Positions 41,524 to 51,030 of a DNA stretch of 64,000 bases are shown here, in pieces (the stretch's first letter is position 1; each line of letters opens with the position of its first letter). The notes under the pieces are model-generated. The model did no database searches. It worked only from the letters and a program-made list of their open reading frames with translations, and was not told the DNA's origin. Source of the DNA: Effrenium voratum (taxonomy: Eukaryota; Sar; Dinophyceae; Suessiales; Symbiodiniaceae); the NCBI GenBank assembly GCA_963377175.1, contig CAUJNA010000480.1, positions 52,501 through 116,500 on the forward strand, written 5' to 3'. A program made the position numbers and the translations under genes.

Positions 41524-42285
41524 GGAGTGTGGCCAATGCATACAGATTTAGAACGTCTATACATATATGGTGTGCAGCGAAGCGTGGCGTGTTTGTTTTT
41601 GCGCTTGTGTGTGTGTGTATGTGTATGGGCAAGGTGGGGAAAGACATGTCTACAAACAGACATATGTGTATATATGCATGTATGCATAAGTGCTCATACA
41701 AACATGGCGTAATGAGCGTGAACAGGAATTGGGGCTTGATTAGGTGCACTTTCAAAATCCTGCGTGTTCTGGAAAACGGGGACAAGGTAGGGAACCCTCA
41801 AAGGGTCCTGTTTTCCCGCAGGCCTGTCCGTTTCACAACTGGGTTGCCTTTGGGGTTTCATATGGATCTTCAGGAGGGTCAACAAAGCTCCTCACTTCCT
41901 AATACTTTTTGTTAACGTTGTTTTTTTTTGCGGGAAAGAATCGTTTCGTCTTGTTCGGGAGCAATCCACCCGGGAAGCAACTAGAAGTTGTCCAGCTGGC
42001 CGACTTTGGTCTCTGCTCCATGGCAGCCCGGGTGAACCTCTTGTTCTCTTGTTTGGATTCTAGGTTTAGGACGGGTTGAGTTGCAGTTGGTACATGGGCG
42101 CTGTGCTTCGTTTCTCGGATCTGCGGCCGGTCAGCCTTGCTATGCCTTGCGGGAGTTCACATTGGTGCCGGGGCGTAGCCGGCGTGGCAACTGCAGATGA
42201 AGTCCTGGGTGTGAGCTGGAAGCATCATGCACAGAAGTTCTTTCCTATTTATCAAAGGGAGACCGGCATATCTTGCTTTGTGGAG

Positions 42286-42361
42286 CTTGCTTGCGTGTTT
42301 GCGTGTTTGCTTGTTTGCTTGCTTGTTTGCTTGCTTGTTTGCTTGCTTGCTTGCTTGCTTC
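42286..42361. repeat. (TTGC)n microsatellite
   Basis: GCTTGCTTGTTTGC units with GCGTGTTT variants, like the tract at 7,326-7,410. Confidence 0.93.
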
Positions 42362-43001
42362 GCTTTTGCGCTTGCCCTTGGCAGTGCCTTCTGAACCCTC
42401 TGTTCCCTATATTCTCCCTGTTCAACCACATCTATTTCAGAACGTGCCCCCCATCCTATCCCCGTTTTATTTGGATGCCATGTCTGCGCATTCAACCTGC
42501 TTGCATTCGGCCAGTGCCCAGCTCATTCCTCCCCTCACATGAGGACTTCAGCCTAGTCCTGTGTCCAGGTCTTCGGGACCAGCTTTCTCTCTCTGATACT
42601 AGTCTCTGGGAAAAAGGACCCCTTGAGGAGGGCTTGAGTCGTTTTTCGGTGCCCGCATTTTCAACCAGGAGGGTGGGGGTGGGTGGGGCGCATATTTGAA
42701 GCAGGCCTCAGGTCTCGGCTCTTTCTGCTTGTCTGGGCCCAGGCTCGGGGACGCCACACGGCTTGCGGCATATGTGGCATTCCGGCAGTCTGGGGCCCAG
42801 AGTATGCCTTGCAGGCCCTCGAGCACAGGAAACGTGCATAGCTACTTGGTTGATATGCCTAGAATTGCCTGCGTGCATTGTTTGCAGCCTGTGTGCATGA
42901 TTTATGGGCACACAGGCACACATGTAGATGCACACGTGATATGACATCAAAATGCACAACATCACGTTGATTGCACTACACTGCATTACATTTCGTTACC
43001 T
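42362..43001. other. Left flank of the minus-strand element, no gene
   Basis: Ends in GCACACAGGCACACATG and CATTACATTTCG words similar to those on the far side of the element, so the element seems to sit inside CA/ACAT-rich repeat DNA. Confidence 0.6.
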
Positions 43002-43185
43002 TGAAGATGTTGGTCTTCCGCCCCGCTGCGCACGAAGTTATCGGGCTGCTTGTTTTCCACTGGCCTGGCTCTGCTGGTGGCTCAGGCTGCGCATGCCATG
43101 ATGGCGGGGCCGCGGCCGAGGTTTCAGATGAAAGTCCCGCCCTTTGGGCAGGTGGCGAATTGGGCCGAAAGGCCGGGTGGTTACA
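43002..43185 (-). repeat. 3' LTR of the minus-strand element
   Basis: 184 bp. On its inner side it joins RT coding sequence directly with no 3' untranslated region or polypurine tract, which marks a deletion junction at 43,185/43,186. Confidence 0.9.
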
Positions 43186-44813
43186 ACCAGGCCGTACATG
43201 GGCTTCCGGAGTCGCATCAGGATGCGCGAGTTGGTGATGCCAAGGATGTTCCGTGCGTCAGCCGGGAGTCGAACCCACAAGGTGCGGTGAAGAGCATGTT
43301 CGCGTCCTTGGAGAAATGCGGTGGAGATGTCTGTCGTGAAGGTGCCCCATCCGTTGTTGGCCGCGATGGAGAGGATCATGCCACGCGTGAGCCTCGTCAC
43401 GGTGGGCGAGGTGCGCTCAACAATCCCGCTGAGGGCATCAGGGTTTTTGAATCCCTGCGTGATGAGCCGGGCCTTGGCACGTGGACTGCCGTCCTCGTTC
43501 TTGCTCCACTTCAGAATGAAGTGCGCGCGCAAGATGCGCTGTGCCGGAGCTTCTGACTCATCTGAGAACTCCCACACCTGGTTCTGGAAGAAGCTGGCGA
43601 GCTCCTTGCGCTTGGTTTCGATGAAGCTCTGCTGATCTGCGGGGCTCATGGTGCGCTCGGAGAGGTTCTTGGAGTCCTTTTTCCGCTGTTGTGGAGAGCC
43701 GGCATAGGTCTGGTGACCTTCTGACGTGTTGAAGAAATGCTCGTGTGCCCGTACTCGGTCTCGCGGCTGAATCTTGAAGGAGGTGCGTCCTGTCCAATAG
43801 ATTTGCTCGTCGAGGTGGTTGGAGCGGCAGCGCCAACGATCTTGTCGTGATTGGCCGTCTGCGAAGCGAGTTGTTCGGGACTTGTGGAGCATGGGTAGGG
43901 GAATGGGGCAGTTCCCATCCTCACTTGGGTCGTAGAGCGTGTTCCGAGGGATGTAGTGGTTGGGGATGAGGTAGCTGCCATTCTTGGAGAGGGTCCAGTC
44001 GTCGTGGATGGTGTCCAACACGACGTGGCCGGAGGCGTCAGCGTGCCACCCTGGTGGGAGAGGCATGCTGTTGTCGCTGGTGTCGTCGACAATGTCGACC
44101 TTGAAGGAGTAGTCTGCGGTCTTGTCGGGTGGTTGTTGTTCATATGGACCAGGTCGTTGGCCACGGCGATGGCTGGGGCCGTAGGAGATCGTTTCCTGTC
44201 GGTCTACCCGTCGCCGCTGTTCGTGGAAGGATTCACGCTCGGTCTTTTTGGTAGAGGTCGAAGTCGGTAGATGTGCTTGTTGTCGGGGCTTGAGGTCCGT
44301 GTGGAGGAGATGAAGCTGGTTCGGGTTCTGCCGATGGTTCGGCAGGGTTGTGGCCGTTTGTACCTCGCGATCCAGAGGTCAAGCTCGGCTCAGCCGTCGG
44401 TTCAAAGCGTAGGTTCGGTCGTGGTAGGTGCTGGTGGAGCTTGTGAGTTGCCCATGGTCACATCGCCCTTGTTGTTGACCACGACGAAGCGGGTGCGACC
44501 GATCCATGGGTGTTGGATGTCGAAGTGCGAGTCGAATGGTTGGTGTTCTGCTTCGGAGGCAGGTCGGCCTGTGTCAGATGCCAGGCGGTAGATCTCGGTG
44601 TGCCGGAGGCTTCCGAGTCGGTGGTATGGGATGTCGGGGTCGTCCGGTGATGGGCAGAAGAGCTGGTGTCGTGGAAACTGATGGACCCGGTCGAAGGTCA
44701 GTCCGTCAGGAGCAGGCTCCCAGTAGTCGACCAGAGGTTCACAGAGGTCCGGAGATGGTCGCTTTGGGTCCGGGTCAACATCCTCATCATCGGAGACCAC
44801 ATCGTCGATTTTG
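43186..44813 (-). pseudogene. Linker and truncated RT of the minus-strand element
   Basis: Starts KIDDVVSDDEDVDPDPKRP, an acidic linker running to about 44,400. After a frame change near 44,070 come linker residues, then the RT fingers: ELASFFQNQVWEF, ARLITQGFKNPD, TRGMILSIAA, TDISTAFLQG (first catalytic Asp, near 43,330) and MRLRKPMYGLV. The protein then runs into LTR sequence. Palm motif YxDD, thumb and RNase H are missing. Confidence 0.8.
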
Positions 44814-44814
44814 C

Positions 44815-45293
44815 ATGTCCACCTACAAAGGCTTCACCCCGAGCCAATGGGTACTAGGCTACCAGCCTCACCTGCCAGGCCAACTCGTTGAAGAAGGCCT
44901 CAACCCTCCAACCATCAGAGAAATTCCATGAAAAGCTACAACTACAGCTCAAAGCAAGTCAAGCCATCCTCGCCGCCGATGCCGACGCCCGACTCGGGCG
45001 AGCCCTTCTAAGACAGTGTCGCGGCAACTCCGAGCCCCTCACCATCGGCATGAAAGTCTACTACTCCAAGATCAAATGGAAGGGCCCGGCCACCATCGTC
45101 ATGGTCGAAACCGACAACGAGACCGGCAAGCCCCGGTGCGCTTGTGCACGGATCCAACCTTCTCCGTGCAGCCCCCGAACATGTCTGACGGACTTTCGAG
45201 GACATGGCAATTTCCGACACCGAGCCACGGAAGATCATCCATGGACCTCCGAAATCGAGGAACCACCACCTACGTCGACCTCTTCCGATCCAA
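44815..45293 (+). pseudogene. Inverted segment B: C-terminal part of the integrase
   Basis: Plus-sense coding. MSTYKGFTPSQWVLGYQP is the usual GFSPSQWVLG strand of these integrases. It is followed by AILAADADARLGRALL and KIKWKGPATIVMVE (DNA-binding C-terminal domain), then TSTSSDP. Flipping the block gives in-frame continuity at both ends: ALNRAC then MSTYKGF on one side, TSSDP then KIDDVVSDDE on the other. The ends carry TTG and CAA, a 3-bp microhomology. A frameshift is present inside at about 44,930. Confidence 0.75.
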
Positions 45294-45934
45294 CAAGCGC
45301 GGTTGAGGGCCGGGATGGTGAAGTCGAGGGCGTCCTTGAGGCCTTCGATGCTGTCTCGTCCGGTCTCAGCAATGAAGATGTCGATGGCTTGGCGAAGTAC
45401 TTGGTGTCTCCTTTCGAGGAGAGTCAGGCGCTCGTGCGCCTCCCCAGGGCTGATGATCAGCTCGATGGAGTCGCCAGTCCACTGTTGGACGAGGTCGGCG
45501 CACCAGTGTCAACTTGAAGTTGCTGGGGGGATCCAAAGGTTCGTACCCAACCTCGTTGCACAGCGTTGAGGAATTCCTGGCTGGTTTCTGCTGGAAGAAC
45601 TCGAGCGGACATGGTGAGCACCGGCGCTGGTTTTCCTTGAGCTTGGATCCACAGGGTGTCGGCCTGTAGGCGCTGGTTGAACACGAAGGCGGTCCGAGTA
45701 GTGGATTTCGGTGTCTGCGCCGGCTTGGCGTAGCGATTGCAGAGTTCGCATTGGTAGTCCTTCACCGCAGGGATGACAGCCTCGGATGCTCCTCTGGCTT
45801 CAAGGAGTCGCAGGAGTTCGGCTTGAGTGGGATGTCCGAGGTTCCTGTGCAATCTGGCTACCAGGCGCTGGCTTTCAACCGTTGTCGTGTCGGATCTTCT
45901 GAAGGATGCCGTCCGGGTTGAGGCGCTGATCGTG
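45294..45934 (-). pseudogene. HHCC zinc domain and integrase core of the minus-strand element
   Basis: LHRNLGH and CELC form the HHCC site (about 45,738-45,853). LQADTLWI gives the first integrase Asp and LQVDTGAP the second. A frameshift near 45,480 then moves the reading to a frame with ISPGEAHERLTLLERRHQVL, whose ERRH carries the catalytic Glu. The reading runs to FTIPALNRAC, where it stops at the edge of inverted segment B. Confidence 0.75.
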
Positions 45935-46238
45935 CCCATGAGCTTCGCCCGGCCGAGCTGCTGCACCTGGACCGCGCCTACAAGCACACGACCAACCTAA
46001 AGTTCACTCGCCGTGTGTATCTCGGCGGGCGGCAAGCCTACATCGAGCAGCCCCTTTGGTCCCTGGCATGGAACACCACCGCCTTTCAACTGGACGGCCA
46101 TCGCGCCATCTTCGATCAGTGCGCCTACGGCGCGGGTTCCGTGCTCTCCACGGGGCCGATCTTCGCAGAGATCCTGAGCCTCAAATGCCCTTGCAACCAC
46201 ACACACGTACATCTACAAGGTCACTGCCCTGGCATCGG
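45935..46238 (+). pseudogene. Inverted segment A: C-terminal half of the methyltransferase-like domain
   Basis: Here the coding sense is plus, opposite to the rest of the element. HELRPAELLHLDRAYKH, KFTRRVYLGG, AYIEQPLWSLAW, FDQCAYG and LKCPCNHTHVH are motifs I expect directly after the PPCK motif of the same domain. The segment therefore continues the minus-strand protein but has been flipped in place. Ends are approximate (within about 10 bp). Confidence 0.65.
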
Positions 46239-46239
46239 A

Positions 46240-47240
46240 AGACTTCTTGCAGGGTGGCGCGAGCCAGACCGCATCCGGGAGCTCCTCATCGAGCAGCTGG
46301 TAGAAGGCTTTGGTGCAGTTGGACTTCGTGAAGTCCCACTCCGGGAGGTCGAAGGTGCGGACGATCCAGCCGCGATCAGCCATGGCCCGAGAGAGCTTCC
46401 CCTCCCAAGCATAGACTTCCCAGAAAACCTTCTTGCCGTCCGGCTTGTGCTTGGTGGCTTGGTTGAGGTGGAAGTTGACGTGGTTGTGCCATGTTGCAAG
46501 AGCAACATCAAAGCTGCGCCAGATTTTGTTGGGGATGTCGCCGAGTACCGGTTCCGTGACACCCTCGTGGAGGTTGAAGTCCGGGGCGTCATCGGTGGGC
46601 AGGTTCTCAGGCGTAGTGCCATCAACGTGTTGGGCGATTTCAGGCAGGATGGGTCCAGGGCGACCCGTGTCCATGATGTAGTCCTCCAGGGTGCAGAGCT
46701 GGAGTAGGTGAAGGTGAGGTCGTGGTGGATGGCGTCCTCGATACCGTCGTCGGTACTCGCCCAGTGTCCCTTTTGTGGCCGGCTGCCAGGGCTCATTGAG
46801 GACGCTGCAGGACTGCTTGGCATAGTCGATCTTGACCTTGAGGGCTTCCAGGACTGGGCGTGCGATGAGGAGGAGGGGTGTACCTCCTTCCACGATGAAG
46901 GTCTGGATGCGGCCTTTGTAGCCGGCCGTGAACACTGGGAGGTGCACAGATGCTGCTGTTGTTGGTTCGGCCTCGAGGGGGAGGCCCTTGTGGTAGAGCT
47001 TGGTGAGGAGCTGCATCAGGACGTCATGACCGTATAGGACGCTGGACGCTCCGCCGTCCTGCGTGCCGGTGATGTAGGGCTGATCGACGTGGTCCTCGAG
47101 GTAGGCGGTCTCCTCTTGGGCAACCATGCTGTTGGCTGGTTTCGGCCGCTTGCTCGGGGAGTTTGACTGGGAGTTCTGTGGGCACTGAGCTGCCCAGTGG
47201 CCCGGTTGGCCACATCGGAGACATTTTTGTGCCGGGTGGA
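46240..47240 (-). pseudogene. CCHC knuckle, protease-like and N-terminal methyltransferase-like parts
   Basis: Open on the minus strand as part of the 46,213-47,352 frame. CLRCGQPGHWAAQC (C-x2-C-x4-H-x4-C, at about 47,180-47,224) is the nucleocapsid knuckle. Near 47,022-47,084, TQDGGASSVL stands where a retropepsin DTGA would be, with Gly replacing Thr. At 46,240-46,435, FWEVYAWEGKLSRAM then FDLPEWDF and VWLAPPCK look like motifs I to IV of a SAM-dependent methyltransferase (E-x-x-x-x-E-G loop and Pro-Pro-Cys). The reading breaks right after PPCK, where the next part of the domain is found on the other strand. Confidence 0.7.
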
Positions 47241-47813
47241 AGGGCATCGCGAGTATGTTGAGATGCAGATCCCTTCTGGGGCGGGCGTCCTCCGACTCCC
47301 TTGCCCTTGCTCTTGGAGTGTTTTCCCTTCGAGGATTTTCCTCTGCTGCCATGTGGTGGTAGAGATGATGAGGTGGAGCTGACGGGCAGGGCGTTGGTGT
47401 TGGTGAGAGCGATCACCGGGTAGTACCCTCGAGCGCTGCGATGTTCAGCAAGCTTCTTTCGGGCGTCGATGTAGGTGGCGTAGGCCTCCTCTTCGTCCTC
47501 GTCGTAGGTGTACTCGTGGTCTTCGTCGAAGTAGATCTCTTCGTTGAAGTCTTGTGGTTGTTCCTCTTCGGTGGGTTGATCGGGGTAGGTGTTGTTGTCC
47601 TCGTCCTCCCAGTAGGTGTCCTCCTCGTCGCTCGCTCTTGCGATTTTGAAGGCTCATCTTCCGGTAGTAGAGCATGATGCGCATCCGGTACTCCTTGTTG
47701 TTGTTGGGTCTTCCATCGAAGACCGGGATGAAGTTGTCCCTGACGACTTCGTTGGAGTGGCCGGAGGCGGTGCCGCCATTCATCGGGCTTGGTGCCTTCG
47801 CTGAGGATGCCAT
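47240..47813 (-). pseudogene. gag: gag remnant of the minus-strand element
   Basis: Begins at an ATG at 47,813 (MASSAKAPSPMNGG), with VVRDNFIPVFDGRP typical of the start of a capsid domain and MRIMLYYRKM. Near 47,640 the sensible reading changes frame to a very acidic Glu/Asp/Tyr stretch, then to a Ser/Lys-rich tail (SSKGKHSKSKGKG) at about 47,300. The capsid domain is far shorter than usual, so much of it has been deleted. Another shift near 47,240 leads into the CCHC knuckle. Confidence 0.7.
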
Positions 47814-47878
47814 AGGGGAGCGTGAGGTGCGTGGTGGGCTCTGGTGTGATAGAGATGTCGGTATCCGCGAATCGCGGC

Positions 47879-47891
47879 TGCGCTACCAACT
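47879..47891 (-). promoter_or_regulatory. Primer-binding site of the minus-strand element
   Basis: On the minus strand AGTTGGTAGCGCA follows the LTR. TGGTAGCGC equals the start of the Ty1-type site for initiator tRNA-Met, so the primer assignment is reasonable. Confidence 0.6.
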
Positions 47892-48074
47892 TGAAGATGT
47901 TGGTCTTCCGCCCCGCTGCGCACGAAGTTCTCGGGCTGCTTGTTTTCCACTAGCCTGGCTCTGCTGGTGGCTCAGGCTGCGCATGCCATGATGGCGGGGC
48001 CGCGGCCGAGGTTTCAGATGAAAGTCCCGCCCTTTGTGCAGTAGCGAATTGGGCCGAAAGGCCGGGTGGTTACA
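47892..48074 (-). repeat. 5' LTR of the minus-strand element
   Basis: 183 bp, reading TGTAACCACCCGG... on the minus strand and ending ...CATCTTCA. It differs from the other LTR by about four substitutions and a 1-bp indel. Its outer side leads straight into microsatellite-rich DNA. Confidence 0.9.
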
Positions 48075-48159
48075 AACTCATGCCAACGCAAGTTTCGGGA
48101 CGAAAGCTTCACAGTTACTTTATGCATAAGCATGCGGACATACGCTACAATCACTCATG

Positions 48160-48570
48160 CCTTCCTGCATGCATGCATGCCACGAGCAAAGGAGCACGAC
48201 AAGAGTAACACTTATGTTATGTTGCATTACATTACAATGTGCCACATTATGCTACCGCTTACATTGCAGAACAGTGTAAACAATACATTTCACTTGCGTT
48301 GTGTAGCAGGACAAGACACGACACTACATCTGCAGCACGTTGCAGGACAGAACATCACATTAAATGCATTACCCGACAGGACAGACACAACATTGCATGA
48401 CACATACACACATGCATGCATACATGCATGCGTTCATACATTCGCACAGGCAGACAGACACAGACACAGACAAAAACACATACACAGACACACACACACA
48501 CATACATACATACATACATACATACATACATACATACATACATACATACACACAAACAGACAGACAGACA

Positions 48571-48607
<37 letters not shown>

Positions 48608-48930
48608 CCAGCCAGACAGACAGACACACACACACACACATACACACACACACACACACATGCATGCATGCATGCATACATACATACATAGATACACACC
48701 CATACGCACATACACATACGCATACGCATACCCACACAGCCGTACACGGGCACATGTTCACAATCAGACTTACATTTACTTTTGCCTATGAATATGCATA
48801 TGCACACAGGCATGCACACATGCACGCAAAAACACACACACACACATGTGCACACACACCTGCACACATACATAAGTGCACATACACGTACAGAGATAAA
48901 TGCACACGCATGGATGCAAACATACATTGA
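48160..48930. repeat. Compound microsatellite block
   Basis: Ordered blocks of (ACAT)n, (CAGA)n, (CAGG)n, (CAGA)n, (CA)n and (CATG)n, with CACATA variants on either side. They keep frames open for about 240 codons on both strands, which are repeat artefacts. The block begins within 100 bp of the outer LTR of the minus-strand element. Confidence 0.95.
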
Positions 48931-49183
48931 AACACGAACATGTACCTCTTCATATGCTTTGTGCTTGCGGAACAGGTTTATGATCGAGACGCACACATGC
49001 ATGTGTCTTCTTGGAACTGCGAACATACATGTAGTCATACATGCACCATGCATGTACTGATTTGCACTCATAGATGTAGTTGCATGCGCATTTTTTCATG
49101 AACAGTGTTGTTTTTTAATTTTCATAGCATGGCCTAGCTCCAGTCATGAGAAGAGGATTGATGGGTACATATTCATTTCAACT

Positions 49184-49312
49184 GGTCTGCCCAACGGGTT
49201 TTGAAATACTGGTTCGTGCAACGGGTCTGGACTTGGGAGGTTCGGGTTTTTTTAAGTACTGGTTCGCCCAACGCGTTTGGGGGGGTCCTGGCTGGTCCGC
49301 CCAACGGGTTGT
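49184..49312 (+). repeat. Four interspersed copies of a CTGGTTCGCCCAACGGGTT word
   Basis: Near 49,182, 49,209, 49,257 and 49,290, with small changes in each and unrelated spacers of 10-30 bases. Confidence 0.75.
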
Positions 49313-49339
49313 GCATGCACACAGATGCACGGATGCCTA

Positions 49340-49452
49340 CTTACATAGATTCCTATTGACATAGATACACAAGTGTATAGATAGTTAGAAACATTGATGC
49401 GTATATGCGTAGATACTTAGATACACATATACGTAGATACATAGATACATAG
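49340..49452. repeat. Degenerate (GATACATA)n repeat
   Basis: ATAGATACATAGATAC-type units with scattered changes. Confidence 0.85.
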
Positions 49453-49992
49453 AACCCCCCCCCTTTGGACCGGGGCGGTGCCCATTTCTGTGGGCCAAGG
49501 GCATAATGCGCCGTGTGCAGCTCACAGGGGGGACCGCTGCCTGTGCGGTTGCTGGAGGAGGCCTCCCTCATTTGCTGCCGGTGCGCGCGCGTGCGGGACA
49601 TAACCTTGCGATGCTCAAGGTTGCCCCCTCTGCAAGCTGCACGTTTCTGGGCCTAGTACTGCAGCGAGGGATCGGTGCGGGAAGAGCCTTTTTTGGTTGC
49701 CTCGCTGGCTAGGATGTCACGCCGTCTTGCCCTGATGCTGGCCCGTCTGCACGGGTGCGGGTGGCGGGCCTGACTAGCTCGTGGGGCTCCAAGTTGGGAA
49801 GCGCCTGTTGATTGCGGGCTTGCCGTGACGCGCACGCGTGCTTGCGCTGAGCAGGGTCCCAGCCCTGAACCCCAGGTTTGTCCTGTGGGGGATGCTGGTT
49901 GGAATTGGCTGAGTGCACCCAAGCCATCCTCACACACACAGTTGCATAGAAACATAGATACCTGCACACATTGATCCATAGCCAGACAAGTT

Positions 49993-50048
49993 GATGGATG
50001 GATGGATGGATGGACGGACGGACGGACGGACGGATGGATGGATGGATA
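49993..50048. repeat. (GGAT)n / (GGAC)n microsatellite
   Basis: Five GGAT units, five GGAC units, then GGAT again: an internal switch in a tetranucleotide tract. Confidence 0.95.
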
Positions 50049-50904
50049 TATGCAGTAAATGTACATGCCTGCACATGTCCACGTTCTGATAGACAGCTCT
50101 AAACTCAAGTTTTGACAAGGGGCTTGGCGCATACATTTTTGCTGCGCACATGCAAATGCAGAATTTGACATTCCTTGCTAATATCTTTTCCAGACTCGAA
50201 TATGTTGTTGCCAAAAACCGGTACGCACGTGTTTACACGCATAAATGCCAACCTTCAATGATTGACATGCACATTTTTTCGCATGCCCAATTTGCGCACT
50301 TCAACCTGTCCATTTGCGAGTGGTATTACCTTGGCTTGAAACATGGCTGGTACCAGAGGTATGCATTTCATTCGGGCACCTAGGCTGCCAGAATCCCCTT
50401 CCTAGTGCTAAAGGATTGCCTCACGAAAATCGCCTCGATTTGATGAAGGGAGGTGCAGAACCATTGGAGGGAACCTGCCATTCCCCACCCTTCATTTGGA
50501 TTTCGTTTGTGAAGGGAGCTCCAAGCCCCTGCGCCCCAAGGCATGGGTGGTCCTTGCGATATGCAGCAGTTATCCCCCGAACGCAGTAGGTGGCTGACCA
50601 CAGCACTGACTCCTCGATCCGCAGGTTGCACGAGCGCAAGCAGAAGGAGCTCCTGGCTCTCTGGCGGGATGGCCTTGAGGACTGAGATGCGGCCGTCTTT
50701 GTTGTTTGGCCCGCCGGACTTGTCCACAGGAAACTGCTGGAATCGGACTAGCTTCGCAAAATCTGCCCCTTGGATCCCTTCATTCCATTAGACCCTTTCT
50801 GTTACGGAAAGCCTGCTTTGCTGCTCTTGCCCTTGCTCGGGGCAGGCTTTCCTCAAGCGCCCCATCAAACTGCATCCCTGGCTGGTCTGAGCCATGGGCT
50901 GGTT

Positions 50905-51030
50905 CTGAGGACTCCGATGCCACGGCCCGAGCGGTCCATGCTGCAAACCGCCAGGGCCCGGGGCCCGGACTCGGCCCCGGTTGCGTCGGACATGACGCCG
51001 GCTTGCTGTAACCCGACGTACTTGTACCAA
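50905..51030 (-). CDS. Candidate exon
   Basis: The minus frame reads YKYVGLQQAGVMSDATGAES then GPRALAVCSMDRSGRGIG, with GC-rich third positions. The plus strand is also open here, so orientation is a judgement. Confidence 0.3.

Larger units (their letters stand above)
43002..48074 (-). mobile_element. Degraded, rearranged Ty1/copia element (minus strand)
   Basis: Bounded by direct repeats of 184 bp (43,002-43,185) and 183 bp (47,892-48,074) that differ at about five positions, roughly 97 % identity. On the minus strand the LTR starts TGTAACC and ends CTTCA. Coding order is gag, CCHC knuckle, protease-like, methyltransferase-like, HHCC plus integrase, linker, RT. RT stops after KPMYGLV at the 3' LTR edge, so the YxDD box and RNase H are gone. 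Frameshifts are numerous and two internal segments are inverted. I find no target duplication (TACCT on the left, AACTC on the right). It is a non-autonomous relic, older than the first element. Confidence 0.93.

Noticed and set aside
43050..43556. Plus-strand frame of 168 codons over the second element
   Set aside because: It is antisense to recognisable RT motifs on the minus strand.
48066..49071. Long open frames on both strands (238-241 codons)
   Set aside because: They consist of Thr/His/Tyr or Val/Cys/Met repeats produced by CA/TA microsatellites. Both strands are open together, and no domain is visible.
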